Source: Pinus tabuliformis (Eukaryota; Streptophyta; Pinopsida; Pinales; Pinaceae). Taken from it: a DNA stretch of 64,000 nucleotides. A program made the position numbers and the translations under genes. The notes beneath the pieces are model-generated. The model saw only the letters and a program-made list of their open reading frames with translations. It ran no database searches and was not told the origin of the DNA. The stretch is taken from assembly GCA_031772625.1 (NCBI GenBank), contig CM062818.1, forward strand, positions 1,285,186,277-1,285,250,276. Direction: 5' to 3'. Positions 1 to 10,714 of this stretch are shown piece by piece (positions within the stretch are counted from its first letter, which is position 1; each line of letters begins with the position of its first letter).

Positions 1-1747
1 CCTGGTCCATTCCCGGATAATAACGAATCCGGATGCGTAGAGCTATAAGTCTTGTACTCGCTAGGACCTTGTGTGTCGCCCTTCTAACACTCCACACCTC
101 GTTTTTGGTCTTCAGTCCTTGTAAGGTTCCAACCACTCATATGGGGACGACACTCACACAAACCCCAGAATTTCACCACTTCACTGAAAAAAAATCTCCT
201 AGGCAAAATTAAACTAGAAATATATATACACAGTGCCCAAATACATTGAACAGATCTAAGCATAACGAGAAATATATGCATAACTTAACCATAATACACA
301 AATTAAGCATAATATTACATAACCATATGTAAATGCAGCGGAATAAACATAAAAACAGTTCTCAAATACTTATATGTGAATAATCGACTGTAGATCTTTG
401 ACGTTCACACCATTTGTTATTTTTCAAAAGTCGGTCAATCCCAAGTTGGGTCCTTGACTCCATGGCCACGTGAGCCCTAAACCAGATGCGTTTTCTATGG
501 CACGATTAATTCAATAATCATGCTTCAGTTAGTTACAAAATCTCAATATAGGGCTTATCCATTGGTTAATGTACAGAGTCCAAACCCAAGAATCACTAAC
601 TAAGCCATAAACAAGAGCCACCAAGACTAAATCACATCATGATGCATCCTACATGACATAGTTAACTAAGTAACCATGCCCTAGATCACATCATGATGCA
701 TTCTATATGGCATAGTTAGCTAAATAACCATGCCCAATCAATTACGGAGTCCAAGCACAGGGCTCACCCACTGGTCAGTGAGTTACAAAGTCCAACCACC
801 ACAGGGTTCACCCATTGGTCCAAGCATAAGGCTCACCCATTGGTCAGCTAGTTACTGAGTCCAAGCACAAGGCTCAGTGACTAGTTAATTAGTTACAGAG
901 TCCAAGCACATGGCTCATCAACTAGTGAGTCAATTATTCCAACCCCAAGACTCACTTATTAATCAACCACTAAATCATTCGCCAAATAATTATTGAGTAA
1001 CCAACTCCCTTTTTATAAATATATTTCTCCATTATTTAATATTATAATATTATATTATATTATTATAATTCCAGTCATGAAATCACAGACCCCTCATACT
1101 CATTCTATTTAGATTAGCTAGCATCCATTATGTTTTTATTAATATACATGAATTAAACATATTTAGCGTAGCAAGTCTCTCGGCCCCATAGCACATAAGA
1201 TCATAACCACACAGGCACACTGGCCGCAACACATGGGCGCACTGCACAAAGGCAACTCCGGACTCACTAGCCTAATTAATTATATTCCAACTCACTACCC
1301 TAATAATTACGATCCTCAAACCCATTACAAAGACATGTTGTCCTTAGCCATATTCATAAGTCAACCACTGGCCTAACATTTATATACTGAGAGAGGCATA
1401 CCAACCTCGATTAGTTTCAAGGTCATAAGCTTTCGTTTCACATGAACATGCTGTTTACCACTCAGAAGTCAAATAGGAGATGTTACCTCTTTCTCCATTT
1501 TTTATGCACTATTCTTAGTGCACTTATTATATGCATAGTCCAGAATTGCTGTTGTATAGTAACTTTATGCTTATAGTCCGTAGTTGTAATTCCATTGTCC
1601 ATAATCCAGAACTGCTGCTGTATTTTAGGGGTGCCCTCATATTCTTATGCCATTCATACACCAATAGGGTCTAGAGATTCCTACCATGCCCCACATCGAT
1701 GGGCGTATAATCTTCACACAATCACCATCACACCTAGAGGACATAAA
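1..1747. other. AT-rich LTR-like non-coding DNA, no gene
   Basis: No open frame here has recognisable protein motifs. The stretch has the look of LTR or untranslated retroelement DNA: long A/T runs, short degenerate repeats and no coding bias. No partner LTR was found in the window, so the element cannot be named. The repeats at 631-960 are listed separately. Confidence 0.5.
631..960. repeat. degenerate tandem repeats
   Basis: A unit of about 53 bp starts with ATCACATCATGATGCA at 631 and again at 684, and TAACCATGCC follows at 671 and 725. A second motif, CCAAGCACAAGGCTCA with variants, recurs near 751, 821, 861 and 902, usually next to ACCCATTGGTCA or GTTACAGAGT. Degenerate arrays like this are common in plant LTRs, but no function can be read from it. 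Confidence 0.65.
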
Positions 1748-1760
1748 AAAAAATGAGATT

Positions 1761-2850
1761 GTTAGAGAAAGATTTCGGCGAAAATCACATGGAAAATCAT
1801 TTGTCGACGCGTTTCGAACCAACTAGTGTGGTTCATCGTCAAGACAAGTTGAAGAACAGATCTAGCGAATCATGTTAAATAGACCGAGTAGAGCCTCCAA
1901 CGGCTAGTTTGACCAGCCGCTAATATGACCAAGGGACCAGGATCAAAATACAGTAAGAAAAATTAGTTGCAACAGACTACTAAATTAAGGGAGAATGAAA
2001 ATATAAAAAACTCATAAAATAAATCCACAACCAAATCGAATAAAACAAATGAGATAAATAAGAGTTAAAACGCGCATGGATCAATGGAATAAAACACATA
2101 CCAATAGTAAAAATAAAAATAAAACAAATAAATAAATTAATTAATTAATAAATTAAAACTTAGTAATGCAAAATAATACTAAAGCTCTAAGAATAATGAA
2201 ATCAAATAATAAATAAAGGGGGAATAATGACCAAAGGTAAAGAATAAATACCTAAATGAAAATAAATAATAAGAATAGAAATAAAATAATTAAAGTAATA
2301 ATAATATTAATAATAATAATAATTAATTAATTAATTCAAACTAAAAATTAATAATAAATTAATAAGTGAATAAAAATATAATAAAAATAAAACGAAAAAT
2401 AATAAAAATAAAACTAAATTGAATAACCAAATGAGGATAAAACAAAACTGAAAGACAAAATAAAAATAATGGTATAAATAAATAAAGATAATAATAAAAA
2501 TAAATTAAAATAACTAAATTAATAATAATAATAATAATGATAATAATAATAATAATAATAATAATACAAACAAATAAAGTAATCAAGTAATAAATAAAGG
2601 GGGAATAAAACCTAACGAAGGACCAAAGGTAAATGAAAATAAATAATAATAATAAATTAATTAATTAAAACTAAAAATTAATAAGTGAATTAAAATAAAA
2701 TAATACGAAAAATAAAAATAAAAAGAATAAAATTAAATTGAATAACCAAATGAGGATAAAACAAAACTGAAAGAAAAATAAAAATAATAGTATAAATAAA
2801 TAAATAAATAAAATAAAAATAATAATAAAAACAAATTAAAATAACTAAAT
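1761..2850 (-). repeat. left inverted arm of the Penelope-like element
   Basis: This is the reverse complement of 4228-5374. The outer end GTTAGAGAAAGATTTCGGCG matches CGCCGAAATCTTTCTCTAAC at 5355-5374, and the inner end ATAACTAAAT (2841-2850) matches ATTTAGTTAT at 4228-4237. It is slightly shorter than the right arm, mostly in the trinucleotide tracts, for example (TAA)n near 2521-2566 against (TTA)n near 4566-4606. Just inside it, GATCTCAACCAACC (2854-2867) and GGTTGGTTGAGATC (2892-2905) form a 14-bp inverted pair, so the head-to-head junction lies inside reverse transcriptase coding sequence. Confidence 0.9.
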
Positions 2851-2890
2851 CAGGATCTCAACCAACCACCTAACGGATCCTGACACAGCT

Positions 2891-3970
2891 AGGTTGGTTG
2901 AGATCTGTCTCACTTCAACCTTTTTCAGTTTTGAAGGGGAGTTCTTTGAGCAAACATGTGGGGTTGCTATGGGATCCCCCCTTTCCCCTGTTGTGGCTAA
3001 TCTGTTTATGGAAGATTTTGAGTCCAAAGCTTTGAACTCTTCCCGACTCCTTCCTAAGCTATGGAAGAGGTTTGTGGATGACACCAATGTCATTTGGTCT
3101 CATGGCCAGGATGAGCTTGATCTCTTCTTTGATCATCTTAACAAGCAGTCCTCAGCCATTAAGTTCACTAAGGAACAGGAAGTTGATGGATGCCTTCCTT
3201 TCCTTGATATTCTTATTTCTAGGAATGAGGATGGCTCCCTGGCCCATCAAGTTTTTCGAAAGAAAACTCATACGGAGCAGTATCTTCATGCCAGTTCCCA
3301 CCATTTCCCAGCTCAGAAGATGGGGGTTCTTAGTACCCTTGCTACTCGGGCCCTGAGGATCTCGGACAAGAAGAGCTTTGAGAAAGAAAAATCCCATCTG
3401 CTGGATGTCTTTGTGGAGAATGGTTACAGTAGATACCTGGGTCATAGGGCTTTCCTTAAAGCTTCCAAGAATTCTCTGGTGAAAAGAGAGCCAAGAGATC
3501 GTGTTCCTGGTGTCCTTCTTCCTTATGTTCAAGGGACCACGGATAGAATTAGTAGGATTCTCAGAAGACATAGTATCCCGGTATCCTTCAGGCCCCTGAA
3601 CACCATCCGTTCGTCTCTCAGATCGGTGAAGGATCCCATCGACCCTAAGGATATGAAAGGTGTTTATTTGATCCCCTGTTCGTGCGGGACCCCCTATATT
3701 GGGGAGACTGGTCGTTCCATTAATCAGAGGATTAGTGAGCACGCTGCGGATCTGAGGCATAGGAGATTTAAGTCTTCCGCTTTGGCTGAGCATGCGGAGA
3801 AAACCAGTCATCATATTTGTATTGAAGAAGCGAGTGTTATTGCTAAGATTCCGCATTTCCATCATCGTAAATTCAGGGAAGCGCTAGAGATTGAAAAGAG
3901 ACCTAGTAATCTCAATAGGGATGATGGTTGGAAAGTCAGCAGGTGTTGGGTCCCTGCCCTCTCCTCCTAG
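2891..3970 (+). pseudogene. Penelope-like reverse transcriptase and GIY-YIG endonuclease, 5'-truncated
   Basis: The frame encodes the C-terminal part of a Penelope-type protein. Visible in order: reverse transcriptase motif B GVAMGSPLSP (about 2960-2989), the catalytic FVDD box (3071-3082), the downstream thumb region containing FLDILISRNEDGS, a linker, and a GIY-YIG nuclease at about 3653-3745 with the blocks GVYLIPC and YIGETGRS and a conserved Arg and EH. The frame is open for about 360 codons to the stop at 3968-3970, but has no start codon of its own. It begins at the inverted junction, so motif A and the N-terminal half are lost. The polymerase would prime at nicks made by the nuclease. 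Minus-strand open frames opposite it have no motifs. Identification is firm; activity is ruled out by the truncation. Confidence 0.88.
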
Positions 3971-4227
3971 TGGTTTCCGTCCTCGTTGGTTTTTATATTG
4001 TTCTCCTTTTTTATGTTATCGTCATTATTTCGCCTCTCCTAATTTTATTTATGGACCTCAGTGTAGCTTTTTTCTACTTATATTGCTTTTCTATTTTACT
4101 ATTTAACTCGCTATTTTTATTATATTTAACTGTATACATTATTCCATTCACCTATTTTTCCCTTTTATTTTCTTACTTTATTTGTTATTATTATTAATAT
4201 TATTATTATTATTAGTAATTTTTATTA

Positions 4228-4562
4228 ATTTAGTTATTTTAATTTGTTTTTATTATTATTTTTATTTTATTTATTTATTTATTTATACTATTATTTTTAT
4301 TTTTCATTCAGTTTTGTTTTATCCTCATTTGGTTATTCAATTTAATTTTATTCTTTTTATTTTTATTTTTCGTATTATTTTATTTTAATTCACTTATTAA
4401 TTTTTAGTTTTAATTAATTAATTTATTATTATTATTACTATTATTAATATTATTATTACTTTTTATTAATTAATTTATTTTTATTATTTATTTTCATTTA
4501 CCTTTGGTCCTTCGTTAGGTTTTATTCCCCCTTTATTTATTACTTGATTACTTTATTTGTTT

Positions 4563-4609
<47 letters not shown>

Positions 4610-5374
4610 TTAGTTATTTTAATTTATTTTTATTATTATCTTTATTTATTTATTTATTTATACCATTATTTTTATTTTGTCTTTCAGTTTTGTTTTATCC
4701 TCATTTGGTTATTCAATTTAGTTTTATTTTTATTATTTTTCGTTTTATTTTTATTATATTTTTATTCACTTATTAATTTATTATTAATTTTTAGTTTGAA
4801 TTAATTAATTAATTATTATTATTATTAATATTATTATTACTTTAATTATTTTATTTCTATTCTTATTATTTATTTTCATTTAGGTATTTATTCTTTACCT
4901 TTGGTCATTATTCCCCCTTTATTTATTATTTGATTTCATTATTCTTAGAGCTTTAGTATTATTTTGCATTACTAAGTTTTAATTTATTAATTAATTAATT
5001 AATTAATTTGTTTTATTTTTATTTTTACTATTGGTATGTGTTTTATTCCATTGATCCATGCGCGTTTTAACTCTTATTTATCTCATTTGTTTTATTCGAT
5101 TTGGTTGTGGATTTATTTTATGAGTTTTTTATATTTTCATTCTCCCTTAATTTAGTAGTCTGTTGCAACTAATTTTTCTTACTGTATTTTGATCCTGGTC
5201 CCTTGGTCATATTAGCGGCTGGTCAAACTAGCCGTTGGAGGCTCTACTCGGTCTATTTAACATGCTTCGCTAGATCTGTTCTTCAACTTGTCCTGACGAT
5301 GAACCACACTAGTTGGTTCGAAACGCGTCGACAAATGATTTTGCATGTGATTTTCGCCGAAATCTTTCTCTAAC
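4228..5374 (+). repeat. right inverted arm, T-rich 3' region of the Penelope-like element
   Basis: This is the 3' untranslated region of the element, extremely T-rich with TTA and TTTA microsatellites. It ends in a less biased segment (5160-5374) that matches the outer part of the left arm. The 257 bp between the stop codon and 4228 have no counterpart in the left arm, so the inverted copy is internally deleted. Confidence 0.85.
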
Positions 5375-5423
5375 ATAATATGGATCACAGAAGCCTAAAC
5401 TCTAAAAAATGAGATTATCGAAT

Positions 5424-5537
5424 CGGATCCACTCTTTTTGTATAGAATACACAATGTAATCAATTAATTTATATTTATTCGGATCCACTCTTTTTTTATA
5501 GAATACACTCAATGTAATCAATTAATTTATATTTATT
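5424..5537. repeat. tandem duplication of about 57 bp at the plastid insertion edge
   Basis: Two near-identical copies, 5424-5479 and 5480-5537, both start CGGATCCACTCTTTTT and end in TTATATTTATT. The second copy ends at the chlB stop codon, so the duplicated unit is probably plastid sequence downstream of chlB. Confidence 0.8.
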
Positions 5538-7050
5538 AGGTACTTAATGCTTTTTTAGCTGCGTGCATTACCTCGACAGTAACGTTCAAAATGCCCTTTC
5601 GTCGTGCAAATTTTTCTGTATTTCTTTTTACTTCGTCCCTTACAAAACGGGGGATTTTACCCAATTCTTGCCGACTTTCAGGATCCCAAATTGGACTAAT
5701 ATCCGTGGATAAGGATTTAGTCATTATTTCCTTCGTATCATGACCACAAAAAATATCTAGAAGATGATCCTCCATACCCAGAGCGAATGAGTTATAAACT
5801 AGATCAGCTATTTGATTAGTACCTTCGTAACCCAGGAAGGGTCGATATCCCAAGGAAAAATTTTGGATATGAGCTGGGGCGGAAATAACTCCACAGGGAA
5901 TTTCAAGACGTTTACCAATATGACGTTCCATTTGAGTACCAAATATTGCAGAGGGTTCCATGCGAGAGATAATATCTCCTACTTCAGCATGATCATCTGT
6001 GATGATTATCTCATCACAAAAATCTTTAATTTGCTCTTTGAACCATTCTGCATCATGTTTACAATAAGTACCTGTACAACTCACATGAATTCCCATCTCT
6101 CTAGCAAGTATCTTAGTGATTGAAGCAGCATGAGTTGCATCACCAAAAACGACTGTTTCTTTCCCCGTAAAATTCTGACAATCGATAGATCTTGAGAACC
6201 AAGCAGCTTGGGAAACGAATCGAGCTTGTCCATCGATATAGGATTCATAATCAACCCTTTTTCTCGATAAAATAGGAGCCGCCAAGGTCTCAAGAGATTT
6301 CTTTATCTGTCGGATGCACTCGGCCATATCTACAGCTCCCATAGGAGTTTTAGATACATAAGGCATTCCAATTTCCTTATTCAAATACATCGCTGTCATT
6401 AAGCCCACTTCATGATAAGGAATTAAATTGAACCGAGCTTTCGGTAAATTTTTCGAATCCTCTACAGATCCTCCTTCAGGAATTATTTGATTAATTCTGA
6501 TGTCCAGATCGTTTAATAAACATCTCAACTCATGACAATCATGTCGATTATGAAAACCTAGAGTAAGAATCCCAATTATATTTATAGAAGGTGCATCTGT
6601 TACGAATTGATCCAATGTATGGGATTTCTCCAAATAATATCGAACTACTTGTTCCAAAGTTCTATCCGCTGCCTGAATTTCATTCACTTGATAATGATCC
6701 ACATCCGCAAAAATGACGTTGCAATCGGAGATTATGGATGCTCTATCCACAAAGTTTTTTAAATCCTCTTGCAAGATACTAAAGGTACATGTAGGTGTTA
6801 ATATTATTAGATCGGGACCTTCCTCCTTATCTTTTCGAATAATATGATCCACAAATATTTTTCGAGATCCACGTGCTAGTACGTGACGATCTACTATACT
6901 AGCAGTTGCAGGAGTAAAATTTCTTTCCCGTTCTAACATAGAACGCATTACATTAAAATAATCATCTCCTAGAGGAGCATGCATAATGGCATGGACATTT
7001 TTTAATGAACTAGCTACTCGTAGAGTTCCAATATGAGCAGGACCTACCAA
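5536..7050 (-). pseudogene. chlB: plastid-derived chlB, start codon lost
   Basis: ChlB is the B subunit of dark-operative protochlorophyllide reductase. With ChlN it forms the catalytic NB complex that reduces ring D of protochlorophyllide in plastids, using electrons from ChlL. The frame is open for about 504 codons against a usual 510 or so. It shows the N-terminal [10 protein letters not shown] block, [10 protein letters not shown] (whose first Asp corresponds to the iron-sulfur ligand Asp36), [14 protein letters not shown], the [13 protein letters not shown] region and the C-terminal Lys-rich domain. The first dozen residues are replaced: an in-frame TAG lies just upstream and no ATG is available, so translation could only begin at a TTG. 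Several residues look like C to T or G to A damage. A plastid gene in nuclear DNA without a promoter or transit peptide is not expected to work. Confidence 0.92.
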
Positions 7051-7288
7051 TCTATCGGTATGGTTATATTCATGCTAATCATGAATGAAAAGATAATTGG
7101 TTATTGAACCCCGACATCGATATCTATTCATATCGTAGATGCCCAATTCCATATGAATCGATACATTTCAAAAATGAAAGAGAAGGATAAGATATTTAAT
7201 TGACCTAGCACTCGCATAATCTATATGACCTATCTAGCACCTATCATGAAATAAATATTATCTAATAGTAGGTGAACTGTACTGTATT

Positions 7289-7362
7289 GGGATTGTAGCT
7301 CAATTGGTTAGAGTACCACCCTATCAAGATGAAAGTTGCGGGTTCGAGTCCCGTCAATCCAG
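7289..7362 (+). tRNA. trnD: plastid-derived trnD-GUC relic with AUC anticodon
   Basis: The sequence has a tRNA layout: acceptor GGGATTG (7289-7295) against CAATCCA (7355-7361), a D-arm, a seven-base anticodon loop at 7321-7327, and a TTCGAGT loop closed by GCGGG and CCCGT. Order and sequence match plastid tRNA-Asp next to psbM. The anticodon at 7323-7325 is ATC where GTC is expected. The anticodon stem CCACC/GATGA has two C-A mismatches, and the first acceptor pair is G-A. The anticodon and stem differences are transitions, as expected of decay. It is a pseudo-tRNA. Confidence 0.85.
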
Positions 7363-7878
7363 ATCCAATAGTAAGTGAACTGTGAATGATCATGTTAGGA
7401 TCTAGACGGACTAGTCCTTATCATTCCAGGGTCATGGGTGGGCCTCTGGATAAATTCGATATGGGATACTTCTTTCTATATCATCACCGAAGCGGGATAG
7501 ATTCACAATTCCATCTAAATCGTGGAGATCCAAGCAAAATATCTCTCATGTCTGACGAACGTCTTCTGGAGGAGCATAAGGTTCTTATTTGTACGAGTCC
7601 TATTCTTTCGAAATTATACCAGACATGTGTTGATCGGAACGTTTTCTGATGCACGTAAGTTTTTACTACTAGTCTTATAAAAAGTGATCGTATTAGGTTA
7701 TACTATTTCCATCGAAGAATTCATTCAATCCATTAGTTAGATTCCGTTACTCGAACCAATTCTATCAATGACATACATCTATTTCATGGATCTTGAAAGA
7801 AAGATTCATTCATCTCTATGAGATCAAAATGAGATCAAATCTCGAGCTATTTTTGAACAAAGTTAAAATAAGGAGATC
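7363..7878. other. plastid spacer between trnD and psbM
   Basis: About 520 bp between the tRNA relic and psbM. An open frame of 87 codons (7386-7649) shows no recognisable motif, and I treat it as chance. The spacing is normal for this plastid gene pair. AGGAG at 7871-7875 sits just ahead of the psbM start and looks like its plastid ribosome-binding site. Confidence 0.6.
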
Positions 7879-7992
7879 ATGGAAGTAAATACCCTTGCAT
7901 TTATTGCTGTTCTACTGTTCCTTGCAGTTCCTACTGCTTTTCTACTTATCCCTTACGTCAAAACGGCCAGTGCAAGCAGTGGAAGCAATTGA
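7879..7992 (+). CDS. psbM: plastid-derived photosystem II protein PsbM, intact
   Basis: A 37-residue frame starts [14 protein letters not shown] and continues with one hydrophobic helix ending [10 protein letters not shown]. That is the single-span PsbM subunit found at the photosystem II dimer interface. The C-terminal Ser/Gly tail is a few residues longer than in angiosperms. The start is fixed by the conserved MEVN and by AGGAG three bases upstream. It follows trnD on the same strand, the normal plastid order. The frame is undamaged, which for so short a gene says little about function; no nuclear promoter is visible. Confidence 0.93.
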   Translation: MEVNTLAFIAVLLFLAVPTAFLLIPYVKTASASSGSN

Positions 7993-8151
7993 TTTTGATG
8001 AAAATCAATTGATTGCTGATCACTAGATAGATATTTATGATCCAGATCATAAGTATAAAATAGGTTATGAGATCTTTTATATTACAACAATATAGGGTGG
8101 ATCTATTGTATTACAACAATACAGGGTAGGGATTGCTTTTAATTTTTTTTT

Positions 8152-8218
8152 AAAAGAAAAAAAAGTAGTACGGAGGAAAAGAATATCTAACCTTTTCTTT
8201 TGTACTACTTCTTCTTTT
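8152..8218 (+). terminator. plastid-type 3' stem-loop after psbM
   Basis: AAAAGAAAAAAAAGTAGTAC (8152-8171) pairs imperfectly with GTACTACTTCTTCTTTT (8202-8218), and there is a smaller inner stem. Plastid mRNAs often end in such inverted repeats, which stabilise the 3' end rather than stop the polymerase. It lies 160 bp beyond psbM. Confidence 0.55.
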
Positions 8219-8222
8219 ACAC

Positions 8223-8267
8223 CCATATATGGATAAATATATCTTAATGGTACTTATCCATATATGG
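8223..8267. terminator. second inverted repeat, perfect 14-bp stem
   Basis: CCATATATGGATAA (8223-8236) and TTATCCATATATGG (8254-8267) form a perfect 14-bp stem with a 17-base loop. It directly follows the previous hairpin and is probably part of the same plastid intergenic region. Each half contains the palindrome CCATATATGG. Confidence 0.55.
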
Positions 8268-8443
8268 TAAATGTAGGATGAAGGACCTCGTACCATAAAA
8301 TAGCGGAGCTAATCACATCACCTTCTTCCTGCTCCTAGAAAAATAGACCCAATGCAAACAGACTTAATTCTGAACGTACTTGTGGATTCTTTAGGATCAA
8401 AGTTGAACATCTTTTTTTCGGTACGAACATCTATATCTAGCAC

Positions 8444-8710
8444 ATGTTAGATATAGCACTTGAAATGGTATATGAAAAAGCAAAGGAATCTATGGCTTAT
8501 GTCCCATATTTTTCTGAGAACGGAATTCATATCAGATCCGATCAATTCAATTCGGAACCATCCGATAAAACAGGGACTCTTTCTATTCCTACTAAGAAAG
8601 AGAAGAGAGATCGTTCTTCAGTGGAAGAAATGATATTATCGACTCATTCTAGAAAAGAACTAATGAATTCAAACTTGTTGAAGAAAATAAGATTTTTCAT
8701 AGGAAAATGA
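8444..8710 (+). CDS. unrecognised 88-codon frame within the plastid block
   Basis: The frame begins MLDIALEMVYEKAK and ends with a basic stretch containing LLKKIRFFIGK. It is rich in Lys, Glu and Ser, has no membrane segment, and matches no plastid protein I know. It lies downstream of psbM where petN or a spacer would be expected, and petN was not found. It may be a fragment of a fast-evolving plastid frame or a chance open frame in AT-rich spacer. Confidence 0.25.
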   Translation: MLDIALEMVYEKAKESMAYVPYFSENGIHIRSDQFNSEPSDKTGTLSIPTKKEKRDRSSVEEMILSTHSRKELMNSNLLKKIRFFIGK

Positions 8711-9779
8711 TAATGATAAGGGATTACGTACATCCCTTACGGGGATAAAGAGGAAATAATTCCATGTAGAGTGTTTCAATTTGGAACGAAGATTTAATAT
8801 TACTGGATCCTTATGGAATAGAATATATTACCATGCATGATATGGAAGGAACACAATAATTGATTCTTAAGCATATCCATTAGTCTCACCAGATGCACCT
8901 AGGGCAAAGGAAGCATCGTATATAGAGGCATCTGTAGATTAACCCTTGATCTAGCTAAGATAGCACCCGGAGAAAAGCCAATGAAAATCGAAGTAAAGAG
9001 AGAAAAACCAGTGTGCTATAAATCAATCTATGATCCCAGGTATTTACTGTAAAAAGAAACACACCCATGATTGTGGGCATTGGTATTAGTTAACAGGATG
9101 GGCAAGATTGAGTTACTTAACGTCCCTCGTACCTCACCTAACGACTTCATTTCATTTTCGTAATCCTAAAGCTCCTCCAATCACGATCGGCCCGCTGTTA
9201 GAATCGTTCAACAATTTGATCCATCTCGGCTACATCGAAGTCCTGGGCGAGTGTTCGCCGGACAGGGGGCACGAGCAAATATAATATAGGTTAACTGAGC
9301 GGGCTCTGTTGCAGATCATCTGAGCACTGATGAGGATTCGGTGGAGAGATAGATACTTCCACCATCTCCGGAGACAGGTCAGGAGGGACCAGGTGGTCCG
9401 TGGTCATCTTGCTGCATATGGATTACTCAAGTTATTTGATAACCCGCCGATGCCCTTTCGAGAAAGCCCGCAGCATGCTCACTCATGGAGATATCGACTG
9501 ATAGGAAGGCACATCTGTTGGTAGAGTATTCCAAAAACTAAGGGGGCAACATAAGAGAAGAAGCGTGCAACAGTGAGGATCGAAGAGGCGGAGCGGTAAG
9601 TTTCTCAAGAAGATCCCATATGAGCGTTTAGTGGGGGACAAATTATGTCTAAAGAAGGTTTATTTAGACAAGTCTGTTCCTCCCTCCATTTTCTAAGTAG
9701 GTATCCATGGCGAGTCTGGTAAACATTGAATAAATATAATCGAGATGAGAAGGAGCATCTATTGTATTCTCTATGTCCC
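8711..9779. other. unassigned DNA between the psbM region and the rpl2 intron
   Basis: I see no tRNA, no recognised plastid gene and no retroelement motif. The part from about 9150 to 9600 is richer in G and C than its surroundings and holds a 64-codon frame (9330-9524) of Arg- and His-rich composition without motifs. It may be plastid spacer, the 3' part of the rpl2 intron, or inserted DNA. Confidence 0.4.
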
Positions 9780-10294
9780 GATTCTCTACATCCTAGGTGT
9801 CTCTATTCCATCATCTGGCTTATATTCTTTATGTAGCATTCAAAATGAATGACTTTATCAAATTACGTTAATACTTTCGTATGTTATGGATAACGTAGGA
9901 GGCATATTAAACATCTTTTTCTCTTCTCTCTCTTTTTACTTTTTTCCTCTCCCCATCTTTTTATTTTGGGAATTACTGCCACTGTCCAGCTCCGAATCCG
10001 CCTCTGACCATCAGATCAAATGTGAGTAACTTGTCTTTTTAGAGGGTGCCTCTATCCCATTTTGTTCATGCTTCGTACAAACAATCAGGTGCTCTCCATA
10101 TTATTATATCTTCGGAACCAATGATCCGATATGAACAATTTTTTAATCCAATCACCTGCTGTCATTTATCCTCAGTTTCCCTTTGGGGTTCGTCCCGTAA
10201 AAGTGTCCTAGTTGGATCAGTGATAGATTTATAGGTTTCGCTGTAAACCCAATCGGTTGCTTCTGATCACGTAAATTAATAATTCAAACCACAC
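9780..10294 (-). other. 5' part of the rpl2 group II intron
   Basis: Directly after rpl2 exon 1 on the minus strand the sequence begins GTGTGGTTTGAATTATT, the normal group II 5' splice end of the plastid rpl2 intron. It continues into intron sequence, including a segment near 9840-9780 that I recognise from rpl2 introns. Domains V and VI and exon 2 were not found, so the gene is cut within its intron. The left limit is approximate. Confidence 0.75.
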
Positions 10295-10694
10295 TCAGAG
10301 GTAGGGCATTTCCTATTGATATAGGAGCTTTTGGACCAGAAAGAATAGTATCTCCAATCATGACCCCTATGGGATGCAGAATATACATCTTATTGCCATA
10401 CTTGTAATGCACCTTGCAAATGTATGCACTTCTATTAGGGTCGTATTCTATGGTTACAATTTCTCCTGATATGTGTTCCTTATTCCGTCGAAAATCAATT
10501 TGACGATACAGACGCTTGTGACCCCCTCCCCTGTGTCTTGCAGTAATAATTCCTCTTCCATTACGACCTTTCCCACAATGATGTTGTCCAGAGATCAATT
10601 TCTTCTACGGGTCCAACTGCACTCTTCCATCGAAACCTGATACAGATCTATTGCGTGTATCTGGAGTTAAAATTCTATATGAACGGATGGCCAT
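10295..10694 (-). pseudogene. rpl2: plastid-derived rpl2 exon 1 with premature stop
   Basis: Encodes the N-terminal part of plastid ribosomal protein uL2, which binds 23S rRNA near the peptidyl transferase centre. The ATG is at 10694 and the first 29 codons run MAIRSYRIL to VQLDP. Codon 30 (10607-10605) is TAG, where Gln is normal. Beyond it the frame continues with [26 protein letters not shown] and ISIGNALPL, ending at the group II splice junction 10295/10294. The CAG to TAG change is a C to T transition. Only exon 1 is present. rpl23 lies 20 bp upstream on the same strand, the usual plastid pairing. Confidence 0.93.
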
Positions 10695-10714
10695 TTAGTT
10701 TCAAATTTGAAATC

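Larger units (their letters stand above)
1761..5403 (+). mobile_element. Penelope-like retroelement, GIY-YIG type, inverted structure
   Basis: A plus-strand reverse transcriptase and GIY-YIG endonuclease frame (2891-3970) is followed by a long T-rich 3' region. About 1.1 kb of that 3' region is repeated in inverse orientation upstream, giving arms 1761-2850 and 4228-5374. The 13-mer AAAAAATGAGATT lies directly left of the left arm (1748-1760) and 29 bp beyond the right arm (5404-5416). It is a plausible target-site duplication if the left arm lost the last 29 bp. Partial, inverted, 5'-truncated copies are typical of Penelope-like elements. Endonuclease-bearing members have been reported in conifers, where transfer from arthropods was proposed. 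Motif A of the polymerase is missing, so this copy is dead. Confidence 0.85.

Noticed and set aside
3152..3865. 237-codon minus-strand frame opposite the Penelope ORF
   Set aside because: Contains no motif and lies entirely opposite a clear polymerase and nuclease frame; treated as a shadow.
1761..5374. Long inverted repeats as a DNA transposon with terminal inverted repeats
   Set aside because: The enclosed frame is a reverse transcriptase with a GIY-YIG nuclease, and the arms are its own 3' region; no transposase is present.
5536..7050. chlB as a working gene
   Set aside because: The start codon and first residues are gone, plastid genes lack nuclear expression signals, and neighbours are decayed.
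9330..9524. 64-codon Arg- and His-rich frame
   Set aside because: No family match by eye, no conserved neighbours, and short enough for chance in a G+C-richer patch.
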